Shown here piece after piece: positions 21,197-29,153 of a DNA stretch of 39,608 nt. Positions within the stretch are counted from its first letter, which is position 1; every line of letters begins with the position of its first letter. The notes beneath the pieces were generated by a model. That model was given only the letters and a program-made list of their open reading frames with translations, did not search any database and had not been told where the DNA came from. Origin of the DNA: Acidimicrobiia bacterium (lineage in GTDB: Bacteria; Actinomycetota; Acidimicrobiia; Spongiisociales; JAENVV01); contig JAENVV010000096.1 in assembly GCA_016650365.1 (NCBI GenBank), positions 1 through 39,608 of the forward strand, given 5' to 3'. A program made the translations under genes and the position numbers.

Positions 21197-22396
21197 TCAG
21201 GGACCGAACAGATCAAGGGTCACGGCCTTAACCAGACCGGCATCATCAACGAAGAAGTCGACTGTCCACCATTCAAGGCAACTCGTTGCCGTAGTGGGCT
21301 GAATGCTCACCCGCCGATACCCTTCGAATCCTTGCGGGGCCGGAACCGGCGGACCGGCACACCGAGCATGGGAGCCGATCGTTATCTCGATCGGCCGCTT
21401 GGCGACGTCGAGAATCGAGAAGGGCCCGGCGTAACCGTCGTATTCCGACTCGTCGATGACCCAGGTAGCCGGATCAGCGAGTTCATTACGGCCGAAAGAC
21501 GCCGCGACCACATCGCTCAGACCGAGGATGACCTCATCACCAAACGAAATGGCCGCCACCGTATCGGCGGATGGATTCTCGACCAAAGACATGAACCCCT
21601 CAGCGAGTGCGGAGTCGGCAGCTGTCGGCACCACACTGTTAGCGGGATCGTCAAGGACCAGTCGGTCGCCATCGAATTGCGCATCTATCACGAACGGAAG
21701 GTCCGTCCATCGAATGCCTTGCGCCTCCCTCAACTCGGGATCGAGCGAACCGGGATTGGCAATGACAACCCATGCCCCGCCGCATTGAGGCGGGAACGAT
21801 TCCATCAGCAATTCACAAAGCCGGGTACTGGCCCCGTCGTCGAGGAGGAACCCACTCACACGGACCAAGCGAGCCCCTTCTCCGTCAAACAGGGAAGACA
21901 CTTGGACCGCGCTGTCAATCATCGTGCTTGATGTCACCGCGGTCACAGTGGGGGCGGTCGCAGTCGATGTCGAAGGAGGTGCGGCATCGTCCGACAGCCA
22001 CGGTGCGTCGTCGACCCGAACCCTGAACTCGACCACCCGCTCGGGCACCGGGGGATCGTCGAACGGCCGAAAGTACTCCATCCGCAGGACCTCGGCTCCG
22101 AACCCCACCCCTTTGAACACGAATACTTCGGTGCCGGCCGCTCCGACAAGATCCGCATCAGCACCTTCAAAGCTGTGGCTCACCAACTCCAGGATGCCCG
22201 GATCGGGTTCCCCGGTGACTTCCCACGAATACCCCGTACTCGGGTTTGACTCGAGGACCACCTGAAACTGGTCTCCCGACCCGACTCGAACTTCCGAACC
22301 GCTGTCGGCGGCCGTGAAGCTTAAGGTATTCACATCGTCACCGCAGCCAGACAGCACCAACACCTGCGCCAAAACACATAGGACAAGACGTTTCAT
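21197..22396 (-). CDS. Lipoprotein with N-terminal chagasin-like (I42) domain
   Basis: 399-residue lipoprotein. Signal MKRLVLCVLAQVLVLSGC ends in a lipobox with C18. Residues ~25-130 form a chagasin/amoebiasin-type domain (peptidase inhibitor family I42): NPSTGYSWEV matches the conserved NPTTGY-x-W loop and GAAGTEVFVFKGVGFG the next loop. Chagasin-family proteins inhibit papain-like cysteine proteases. A Thr/Ser/Pro linker (~135-165) and an unassigned ~230-residue C-terminal region with two or three disulfide-type Cys pairs follow. I use ATG 22396, not 22420, because it starts the signal peptide directly. No cysteine protease gene is in the window. The divergent neighbour at 22477 is an intramembrane protease of a different type. 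Confidence 0.8.
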   Translation of the reverse strand: MKRLVLCVLAQVLVLSGCGDDVNTLSFTAADSGSEVRVGSGDQFQVVLESNPSTGYSWEVTGEPDPGILELVSHSFEGADADLVGAAGTEVFVFKGVGFGAEVLRMEYFRPFDDPPVPERVVEFRVRVDDAPWLSDDAAPPSTSTATAPTVTAVTSSTMIDSAVQVSSLFDGEGARLVRVSGFLLDDGASTRLCELLMESFPPQCGGAWVVIANPGSLDPELREAQGIRWTDLPFVIDAQFDGDRLVLDDPANSVVPTAADSALAEGFMSLVENPSADTVAAISFGDEVILGLSDVVAASFGRNELADPATWVIDESEYDGYAGPFSILDVAKRPIEITIGSHARCAGPPVPAPQGFEGYRRVSIQPTTATSCLEWWTVDFFVDDAGLVKAVTLDLFGP

Positions 22397-22476
22397 CTCA
22401 AAAGCATCGCCCTCGGCCACTCAGGCCGCCACGTACCAAAGTCACTTCGAGCCCGATGCCGGTAGGGTGCCAACTC

Positions 22477-23286
22477 ATGTTTGCCACCTATATCCGACAA
22501 ACCGCCCAGAGCGCCGACGCCGCCTCTGACGCCTATCGCAGGGATAGACCAGGCGACGCCAACCGGCTCATGGTGGTCGTCGCCATCACTTCTGCCCTGG
22601 CCCTCACCATCATCAACTTCTTCGCCAAAGACCCGACCTGGGTTCCCGGCTTCCTGGCGAGTTTCGGGTTGAATTCGGAACCCGCCTGGCGTTGGCTCTC
22701 GTCAGCCGAGACGGGGCAACTCGCCCGGTTGACCGTTTGGACGGTGGTGCAACTGTTCGCCTACGTCGGCCTACCGATCTTGGTCATCAAGCTGATCCTC
22801 CGGAAACGTATTCGTGATTTCGGGATTGCCTGGCATGGCCTCTCAGCCTATTGGAAGCCATATGTAGTGCTGTTCGCCATCTCCGTTCCTATCGTCATCT
22901 GGGCTTCCTACTCACCGGCCTTCCTTGCCAAGTATCCGTTCTACGACCTGCTTCCCGGTGAAGGACTCTGGCCGAATATGTGGGTCTGGTGGGTCATGTA
23001 CGCCGCCCAATTCGTGGCGCTCGAGTTCTTCTTCAGAGGGTTCATGATCCACGGACTCAAGTGGCGACTGGGCTACGCGGCCATCTTCATGATGGTCATT
23101 CCCTACAACATGATCCACTTCACCAAGCCGCTCGCCGAGGCGACCGGGGCAATCCTCGGAGGCGTAACCTTGGGTACGCTATCTCTGCGAACCAATTCGG
23201 TGTGGTGGGGTGCCGCCCTCCACATCGCGATTGCAGCGACCATGGATATCGCTGCCCTGACGCACCAAGGAGTGTTGTGGCACTGA
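22477..23286 (+). CDS. CPBP-family intramembrane metalloprotease
   Basis: 269-residue membrane protein of the CPBP (Abi/CaaX prenyl protease-like) family, with about seven helices. The catalytic pattern is FVALEFFFRGF (E183-x3-R187). The family's usual EExxxR has one Glu less here, with F replacing the second. MIHF gives H214 and ALHIAIAATMD gives H249. These residues fit the Rce1-type glutamate/histidine site, with the E substitution as a caution. The start is ATG 22477, with GTAGGGTG seven bases upstream; ATG 22456 is less likely. The last 10 bases overlap the next gene, so they are probably one operon. Confidence 0.87.
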   Translation: MFATYIRQTAQSADAASDAYRRDRPGDANRLMVVVAITSALALTIINFFAKDPTWVPGFLASFGLNSEPAWRWLSSAETGQLARLTVWTVVQLFAYVGLPILVIKLILRKRIRDFGIAWHGLSAYWKPYVVLFAISVPIVIWASYSPAFLAKYPFYDLLPGEGLWPNMWVWWVMYAAQFVALEFFFRGFMIHGLKWRLGYAAIFMMVIPYNMIHFTKPLAEATGAILGGVTLGTLSLRTNSVWWGAALHIAIAATMDIAALTHQGVLWH

Positions 23287-24008
23287 ATCTGCCAAGACCG
23301 GAACCACAGACAGTCTGGCCACGCCGACTCATGGAGGCCACCTTGACGGGTGTTGTCGGTGGCGGCCTGGCGTGGGTGGTTGGCTGGCTCCTCGGCATTC
23401 CTGTTCCGGCGGCCATTGCCGGGGCGGTCAATGGAGCGATTTCGGGTTGGAGATGGATGTACGACTGGAAAGGCCGCGGAGTTGTCGCCTTCGTCCTCGA
23501 TAGCACCTGGGGTTTGCTCGGCACGACGGCCGGGCTTGTGTTGAACCTCGCGAACTTGCCCCGGGCATCGTCCGGTTACCGATTCGACCTGACGTACCGA
23601 CAGAACCATCAGGTGTACTCGGCGGGGATCAGCCTCAAACGTGGATACGCCCTGACCCTTGGCAACGTCATCTCGGGGGCGGCCGGTTCGATCGATTTCG
23701 ACGACCTGGAAACCTCGGCAAGTCGGCGCCAATTCATCAAGAGGCACGAGGCGCTCCATGTCTGGCAGAACCGGTGGTTCGGACCCTTCTATCAGATCGG
23801 CTACGCCGGCTGGCTTGTTGGGGCCGGCGCCATCGGGGTAGTGGTGGCCCTGGTGCGGCGGCGGGAGTTTTGGTCGACCGTAGAAACCTTCGCCTATTTC
23901 GACAATCCGTTCGAGTACTGGGCCTACCGGAACGACAAATACTGGCCGCCCCGCGACGCACACCAGTCCTTCGTTTGGAGAGCCTCGTCGAAGGTCCACA
24001 TCGAATGA
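23277..24008 (+). CDS. Membrane protein with HExxH motif
   Basis: 243-residue protein with an N-terminal helical region (25-50 and 75-95 hydrophobic), a charged middle part, RQFIKRHEALHVWQNRWFGP (151-170) holding the zinc-protease-type motif H157-E-A-L-H161, then further hydrophobic and aromatic-rich sequence (YQIGYAGWLVGAG). I do not recognise the family, although the HEALHVWQNRWFGP block looks well conserved. Whether it is an active protease is not shown: HExxH alone is a weak mark and no third ligand was identified; FEYWAYR (near 215) is a possible partner segment. Start GTG 23277, with AAGGAG four bases upstream, overlaps the CPBP protease by ten bases. Confidence 0.7.
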   Translation: MALNLPRPEPQTVWPRRLMEATLTGVVGGGLAWVVGWLLGIPVPAAIAGAVNGAISGWRWMYDWKGRGVVAFVLDSTWGLLGTTAGLVLNLANLPRASSGYRFDLTYRQNHQVYSAGISLKRGYALTLGNVISGAAGSIDFDDLETSASRRQFIKRHEALHVWQNRWFGPFYQIGYAGWLVGAGAIGVVVALVRRREFWSTVETFAYFDNPFEYWAYRNDKYWPPRDAHQSFVWRASSKVHIE

Positions 24009-24115
24009 CAAATCAAAACATGGGAGCGAAGTTGAACGAACCGGTGCCATCCAGATCCCCGAAATCGCAGAGGCGTTCGAGCCGCTGACCCCGCGGGGCA
24101 TCGCCGACCAGAACC

Positions 24116-25543
24116 ATGAACCTGTTTTCAACTCTCACCAGCAATCTTGACCTCGAGGCCGCCTTCCTCGACACACCCTCGGCCACGTGGACCTTCGGCG
24201 AGGTGCTCGATCTATCCGCCCGAATGGCCGGTTCCTTGCGCGCGGCGGGCGTCGAACCGGGAGATCGAGTCGTGGTCGTGCTCCCGAAGTCGGCCCATGC
24301 AGTGGCCATCTACCTTGCCTGCTTGCGGATCGGTGCCATCTACGTGCCATTGAACCCGGCCTATACCGCGACCGAAATCTCCTTTTTCATCTCGGATGCC
24401 GGTCCACGAGTCGTGGTCGCCGAGAACGAACTTCCCGATGCGCCAACGTTGACCATGGGGCCGACCGGAGTCGGATCCCTGCTCGGTGTTCGAGAAGTGT
24501 TCGTCGGAAGGGTCGAACGCACCGATGCAGATGTGGCGGCCATCTTGTACACATCGGGAACCACCGGTCGATCAAAAGGGGCGATGCTGACACATGGATG
24601 CCTCAGCGACAACGCCCTAACCCTCTTTGATATCTGGCGTTGGCAACCAGACGACGTACTACTCCACGCTCTCCCGATTTTTCATGTCCACGGACTGTTC
24701 GTGGCACTCCACTGCGCTCTGCTTGGCGGGTCGCGAGTCATATTCATGGAACAGTTCGACGTAGCCGAAGTCCGTGATCGTCTCTCGATGGCCACCGTCA
24801 TGATGGGTGTACCGACCTTCTACGCCAGGCTGCTGTCAGACCCGGAGTTCGGACCCGATGATTGCACCAACATGCGCGTTTTCATTTCGGGCTCGGCGCC
24901 ACTCGCCGAACACGTCTTTGCTGAGTTCGGCCGCCGGACCGGGCACACGATCCTCGAACGCTACGGAATGACCGAGGCCGGGATGATCTGCTCGAATCCA
25001 TACGACGGACCCCGCCAAGCCGGGACAGTGGGATTCCCGTTACCCGGCTACGTCGCAAGGGTGACCGACGAATCCGACCATCCAGTTCCGGTCGGTCAAG
25101 TCGGGGTATTGCAGATTCTGGGTCCCAGCTTATTCGCCGGGTACTGGCAGCTGCCGGACAAGACCGCCGAGTCATACACAGCCGACAAGTACTTCCGGAC
25201 CGGCGACCTCGCCAGGATGGATGACGCAGGGAGGGTGACCCTGCTCGGTCGATCGCACGACCTGATCATCACCGGCGGATTCAATGTCTATCCAAAAGAA
25301 ATCGAACGAATCCTCAATGAAGTCGCCGGCGTGTCGGAGACGGCGGTTGTGGGACATCCTGATGACGACCTGGGCGAAATCCCGGTGGCGTATGTGGTCG
25401 GCGACGCCGAAGAAGCCTCATTGCGCCGTCACGCCGCTTCGCATCTGGCGCGCTACAAACAGCCACGTAGATATGTGTTTGTGGACGCACTCCCTCGCAA
25501 CGCCATGGGGAAGGTTCAAAAATCAGGCCTCCGTCCCGGCTGA
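24116..25543 (+). CDS. MatB-like malonyl-CoA/acyl-CoA synthetase
   Basis: 475-residue ANL-superfamily ligase, which activates a carboxylic acid as its adenylate and forms the CoA thioester. AMP-binding motif YTSGTTGRSKG (145-155). PIFHVHGLFVALHCALLGGS and ERYGMTEAGMICSNPYDG with GTVGFPLPGY are the MatB (malonyl-CoA synthetase) pattern. Later blocks: RTGDLARMD, GGFNVYPKEIE, and the C-terminal catalytic lysine K466 in RNAMGKVQK. Malonate or methylmalonate is therefore a likely substrate. It may supply malonyl-CoA; a matA/decarboxylase partner is not seen. ATG 24116 gives full family length. Confidence 0.9.
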   Translation: MNLFSTLTSNLDLEAAFLDTPSATWTFGEVLDLSARMAGSLRAAGVEPGDRVVVVLPKSAHAVAIYLACLRIGAIYVPLNPAYTATEISFFISDAGPRVVVAENELPDAPTLTMGPTGVGSLLGVREVFVGRVERTDADVAAILYTSGTTGRSKGAMLTHGCLSDNALTLFDIWRWQPDDVLLHALPIFHVHGLFVALHCALLGGSRVIFMEQFDVAEVRDRLSMATVMMGVPTFYARLLSDPEFGPDDCTNMRVFISGSAPLAEHVFAEFGRRTGHTILERYGMTEAGMICSNPYDGPRQAGTVGFPLPGYVARVTDESDHPVPVGQVGVLQILGPSLFAGYWQLPDKTAESYTADKYFRTGDLARMDDAGRVTLLGRSHDLIITGGFNVYPKEIERILNEVAGVSETAVVGHPDDDLGEIPVAYVVGDAEEASLRRHAASHLARYKQPRRYVFVDALPRNAMGKVQKSGLRPG

Positions 25544-25562
25544 TCCCGGTTAGGTTTTGCCC

Positions 25563-26771
25563 ATGACCATCAGGGCGTATCAGGAATCGGACCTTCCCCA
25601 TATCCAGCGGATGTGGAAGGAGATCGGCTGGGCAACCTCACCCGAGGAGCAGGCGGCCCTGGAAGGGTACGTGCAGGACGCCGACGTGGCGGTCGGCACC
25701 ATCAACGGCGAGGCCGAAGCACTGGCATCGATCCATGACGGGACCATCCGATACCTTGAAACCGATTTGAGCCTGGCCTGTGTGACGGCGGTCACCACCA
25801 GCATGATCGGACGAAAGCAGGGCTTCGCCACCGAAACCACGGCCAGGGTGGTCGCCAACGCGCTTGAACGAGGAATCCATGTCGCCGCCCTCGGCATGTT
25901 CGAGCAAGGCTTCTACAACCGACTCGGGTTCGGAACGTCCGCTTACACCAACCAGATGGTCTTTGACCCCAGCTCGCTACAAATCAGCGCTCCTTACCGG
26001 ACGCCGACGCGCCTCGACGCCGGGGACTGGGAAGAAATTCACGCCGCCCACCTGCGAAGGAAACGCTCACACGGCGGCGTAGCCATCAATCCGGCAACCT
26101 ACACGAGGGCCGAAATGGCAACAGACGCCGACGGGGCCGGCTGGGGTTACTACGAAGCTGGTCGCCTCACCCATTTCGTGTGGGCCGCCAAGAAGGACTA
26201 CTTCGGCCCGCTCGTCGTGAACCTCATGTCCTACGAACAACCCGAGCAGATCCTCGAACTGCTCGCATTGTTGCGCGAATTCGGGGATCAGATTCGCAGC
26301 GTGAAGATGGTTGAGCCACCCGAGATCCAACTCCATGACCTACTCAAACATCCCATTCGGCAACGGATCCAGACGGCCAAGTCACCCCACGAGGCGCGCC
26401 ATCAGGCGCTGGCGTGGTGGCAGCTGAGAATCCTCGACCTGAGCCACGTCGTTGCCCAACGCTCCTGGACAGGTGACCAGTTCGCCTTCAACCTTGATCT
26501 CACGGATCCTCTCAGCGCCTACGGGAGCGGAGCCGGGTTGGACGGTTCCTACCGGGTGACGGTCGGCCAGCAATCATTTGTCGAGCCTGGCGTAGACGGA
26601 TCGATCCCGACCCTGACGGCCTCCATCAATGCGTTCAGTCGGATATGGTTCGGCGTGCATCCTGCTTCAAGCCTCGCCTTGACCGACCAGCTACGGGGAC
26701 CGGCGGGACTGCTTGCCGAACTCGACGAGGCGTTCCTGCTGCCAAGCCCGCATCCAGGAATGTTCTTCTAA
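25563..26771 (+). CDS. Eis-like GNAT acetyltransferase
   Basis: 402-residue protein of the Eis (enhanced intracellular survival) family: two GNAT domains and a C-terminal SCP2-like domain. Marks include AALGMFEQGFYNRLGFG (about 108-124), the AcCoA-binding region around TSMIGRKQGFATETTARV, and SLALTDQLRGPAGLLAELDEA with a hydrophobic C-terminal end. Family members acetylate amines, in M. tuberculosis aminoglycosides and peptides. ATG 25563 is used instead of a TTG two codons upstream. It lies 19 bases after the MatB-like gene. Confidence 0.86.
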   Translation: MTIRAYQESDLPHIQRMWKEIGWATSPEEQAALEGYVQDADVAVGTINGEAEALASIHDGTIRYLETDLSLACVTAVTTSMIGRKQGFATETTARVVANALERGIHVAALGMFEQGFYNRLGFGTSAYTNQMVFDPSSLQISAPYRTPTRLDAGDWEEIHAAHLRRKRSHGGVAINPATYTRAEMATDADGAGWGYYEAGRLTHFVWAAKKDYFGPLVVNLMSYEQPEQILELLALLREFGDQIRSVKMVEPPEIQLHDLLKHPIRQRIQTAKSPHEARHQALAWWQLRILDLSHVVAQRSWTGDQFAFNLDLTDPLSAYGSGAGLDGSYRVTVGQQSFVEPGVDGSIPTLTASINAFSRIWFGVHPASSLALTDQLRGPAGLLAELDEAFLLPSPHPGMFF

Positions 26772-26798
26772 CCGGCGGCCACAACCGGCGATCTGCGC

Positions 26799-26804
26799 GA
26801 TACT
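26799..26804 (+). promoter_or_regulatory. Possible -10 box of a leaderless transcript
   Basis: GATACT, seven bases upstream of GTG 26812, fits the spacing where transcription starts at the start codon, as is common in Actinobacteria. Only four of six bases match TATAAT and no clear -35 is seen. Confidence 0.25.
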
Positions 26805-26811
26805 TGGACCC

Positions 26812-27666
26812 GTGAAGGCATCCCAAAACCAACCGAGCCGACGCCAGACAAGCACAGACGACGAGATCGCCGATCGTTTACAGAAGCTATCTCCGGCCCG
26901 TGCCGACCGGATCTTGCGCCGAGCCATCGAACTGCAAACCGACTCGGACTACGACGACACCGACGTGGACGTGGAGACGCTCAATCGAGTCGCCGACGAG
27001 CTGGGCGTCCACCGCGACATCGTGGCCAAGGCTCTCGCCGAGGAGCTCTCGAAGCCGGAAGTCGTTGCGCCGGGAACCCTCTCGGAACGAATTTTCGGCC
27101 CGAAACAAATCACAGACCAGATCCTGTTGGAGGCCAGCCGCCCCCAGGCCGAGGCGAGCATCAACGATTGGATGACCAGGCACGAGGGGCTCCAGGTCAC
27201 CTGGACCACGCCAGAATCCACGGTGTGGACCAAACGAGCGAGTCCGGTCAACTCACTCCGTCACGGCTTGAAAATCGCTCAGGGAACCGGAGCTCTGCGG
27301 ACCGTCAGGGTTGCCCACCGCGTGGAAACCATCACCGACACCCAGCACGTGGTCACACTGCGAGCCAGCACCACCCCTGCCTATTGGACCGGGCTTGGTC
27401 TGGCGGCGTCGGGGGCAGTAGTCGGACTCGGATTGTTCATCGGTCTTGGTATTGGAGTCGGACTGCTGGTTGGTCTGGCGGCAGGGCTCGGCGCACTCAT
27501 CCTCCAGGTGGGCGCAGGCATCATCGCCGCCAGAAGCTGGATCGGGCAGATCCGACGAGGGCTCGGCCGAGCCTTGACGGGCATCGCCCACCCGAAACTC
27601 ACCAACCAGGACACAGTCGGCCAGGCCGTCATCGACATCATCGGGCAGTTCAAGAAGCGGCGCTAA
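26812..27666 (+). CDS. Unknown 2-TM protein with N-terminal helical DNA-binding-like region
   Basis: 284-residue protein. The N-terminus (~20-85) is a helical segment of the kind 'RILRRAIELQ ... LNRVADELGVHRDIVAKALAEEL', known from many bacterial proteins of unknown function. A beta-rich middle follows, and then a long Gly-rich double hydrophobic stretch (~188-240, GLGIGVGLLVGLAAGLG) that should form two TM helices. A Arg/Lys-rich tail completes it. I do not know a function. GTG 26812 has no Shine-Dalgarno; GATACT at 26799-26804, seven bases before the start, fits a leaderless promoter. It lies 40 bases after the Eis-like gene. Confidence 0.7.
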   Translation: MKASQNQPSRRQTSTDDEIADRLQKLSPARADRILRRAIELQTDSDYDDTDVDVETLNRVADELGVHRDIVAKALAEELSKPEVVAPGTLSERIFGPKQITDQILLEASRPQAEASINDWMTRHEGLQVTWTTPESTVWTKRASPVNSLRHGLKIAQGTGALRTVRVAHRVETITDTQHVVTLRASTTPAYWTGLGLAASGAVVGLGLFIGLGIGVGLLVGLAAGLGALILQVGAGIIAARSWIGQIRRGLGRALTGIAHPKLTNQDTVGQAVIDIIGQFKKRR

Positions 27667-27756
27667 GTAACCGCACCGGAACCATCCGCATGCTTGTCTG
27701 CGTCAGATGACCAACGACCGAAAAGGCCGAGAAGTTCAATGTTGCGGAGGATGGGT

Positions 27757-29115
27757 ATGAAACCGAACTTGATCGCTCGACTACTGACCGGACTACTCGT
27801 CCTCGGGATCCTCGCCGCCGCCTGCAGCAGTGGCGACAGTGCCGCGATGACCGACGAAGAGTTCGGCAACCTTCTCAGCCCGGCCACGACCTCGGCCGCG
27901 ACCTCCGGTGGTGATGGGGGCTTCACAGCCGGCGAAGCCGAATCGCCAACCACTCCCTCGGACGTGGCCCTCGGAGACGGTGGAGTGGTCAGTGCCCAGG
28001 TTCCGATCAATCTGGGCCGTGACATCATCTTCACGGCCACCATGACCGTGGCAGTTACGGACGTCGGCGATGCTTCGTCACAAGCGACCTCTGTCATCGA
28101 GGCCCTCGGTGGATTCCTGTTCGGTCAGGACACGGTGGGTTTGCCAGAGCCTCGGACGGTACTCATCTTCAAGGTTCCCCCGAGCCAGTTCCAGAAGGCC
28201 CTCGCCGACCTCGGCAGTGTCGGAGAGATCCGCTCGCAGTCTGTTCATGCCGACGACGTCACCGAGAAGGTCGTCGACCTGGAGAGCCGCATCGGGACCG
28301 CCGAGGCTTCGGTCGAACGCCTCCGGGCCCTTCTTGAAGGCGCCACCGACATCAAGCAGGTCGTCGAACTCGAGAACGAACTTCTCGAACGCGAGACCCA
28401 ACTCGAAACCCTGCGCGGTTCGTTGCGGACCATCAGCGATGCCGTAGATCTTGCCACCATCACCCTGACGATCACCGAAGCGCTCAGCCAGCCAGCGCTT
28501 TCCGTGTCGGTGACCGCCTACCCAGGCCACGAGGACGCCGGCGCTTCTTGCCCGGGCAACTCCCAACTGGCCGTGGATCAAGGTGACGAAGCGACCACGC
28601 TTTGCTACGAACTCTTGAACTCGGGTGACACGCCCCTAACCCTGTTCACACTTCAAGATCCGGTGGCCGACCTCACCATTGAGGACATGATCCTCGTGTT
28701 CGGTGACCTCGAAGACACACTCGAACCAGGCGAATCCATCATTCTCGCCGCCGAGATCACTCCCGAGCGCCGCACCCGGACTCAGACTCGCATCACGGCT
28801 ACGGCGGTCGACCAGGACGGCAACCCGGTCGCCGGTCGAACGGTGTCGAATACTTCCTCGCTCATCATCGAGGTCGTCGATCCCGGCGGTCTACCAGGAT
28901 TCAGCGATGGCCTTGACAACGGCTGGGAACTGCTCCAGATCACCTGGTCAGCGGTCAACGTCATGTTGGGCTTTCTCATTGGCCTGACCCCGATCCTCGC
29001 ACTCGTCCTTGGCTTCCTGTTCTGGCGGCGCCGCAAGAACCGGTCTGACGGCGCTCAAGCAATGGGTGGTGCTAACGGAGAAAGTGGCCCTCCCCCAGCA
29101 CCTATGGGGGAATAG
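27757..29115 (+). CDS. DUF4349-type lipoprotein with C-terminal TM anchor
   Basis: 452-residue envelope protein. Signal MKPNLIARLLTGLLVLGI ends in lipobox LAAAC, then a Ser/Thr/Gly linker. The DUF4349 core spans about 90-260: FKVPPSQFQKALADLGSVG, DVTEKVVDLESRIGTAEASV and a coiled coil ending in VDLATITLTITEA. A beta-rich domain (~265-390) resembles a conserved repeat of surface proteins. The end has a TM helix (~405-430), then RRRKN and a Pro-rich tail. A lipid anchor and a C-terminal TM in one protein are unusual. ATG 27757 has GGAGG six bases upstream, which decides the start. Function of DUF4349 is not known. Confidence 0.85.
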   Translation: MKPNLIARLLTGLLVLGILAAACSSGDSAAMTDEEFGNLLSPATTSAATSGGDGGFTAGEAESPTTPSDVALGDGGVVSAQVPINLGRDIIFTATMTVAVTDVGDASSQATSVIEALGGFLFGQDTVGLPEPRTVLIFKVPPSQFQKALADLGSVGEIRSQSVHADDVTEKVVDLESRIGTAEASVERLRALLEGATDIKQVVELENELLERETQLETLRGSLRTISDAVDLATITLTITEALSQPALSVSVTAYPGHEDAGASCPGNSQLAVDQGDEATTLCYELLNSGDTPLTLFTLQDPVADLTIEDMILVFGDLEDTLEPGESIILAAEITPERRTRTQTRITATAVDQDGNPVAGRTVSNTSSLIIEVVDPGGLPGFSDGLDNGWELLQITWSAVNVMLGFLIGLTPILALVLGFLFWRRRKNRSDGAQAMGGANGESGPPPAPMGE

Positions 29116-29153
29116 GTCACACGACTTGCGTGGCGGGCGGCCTACGACAAGAG

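Noticed and set aside
23103-24131. 342-codon minus-strand reading frame opposite the HExxH gene
   Set aside because: The plus strand has the coupled start, ribosome-binding site and TM-helix pattern; the minus frame has a random, Arg/Pro-rich composition.
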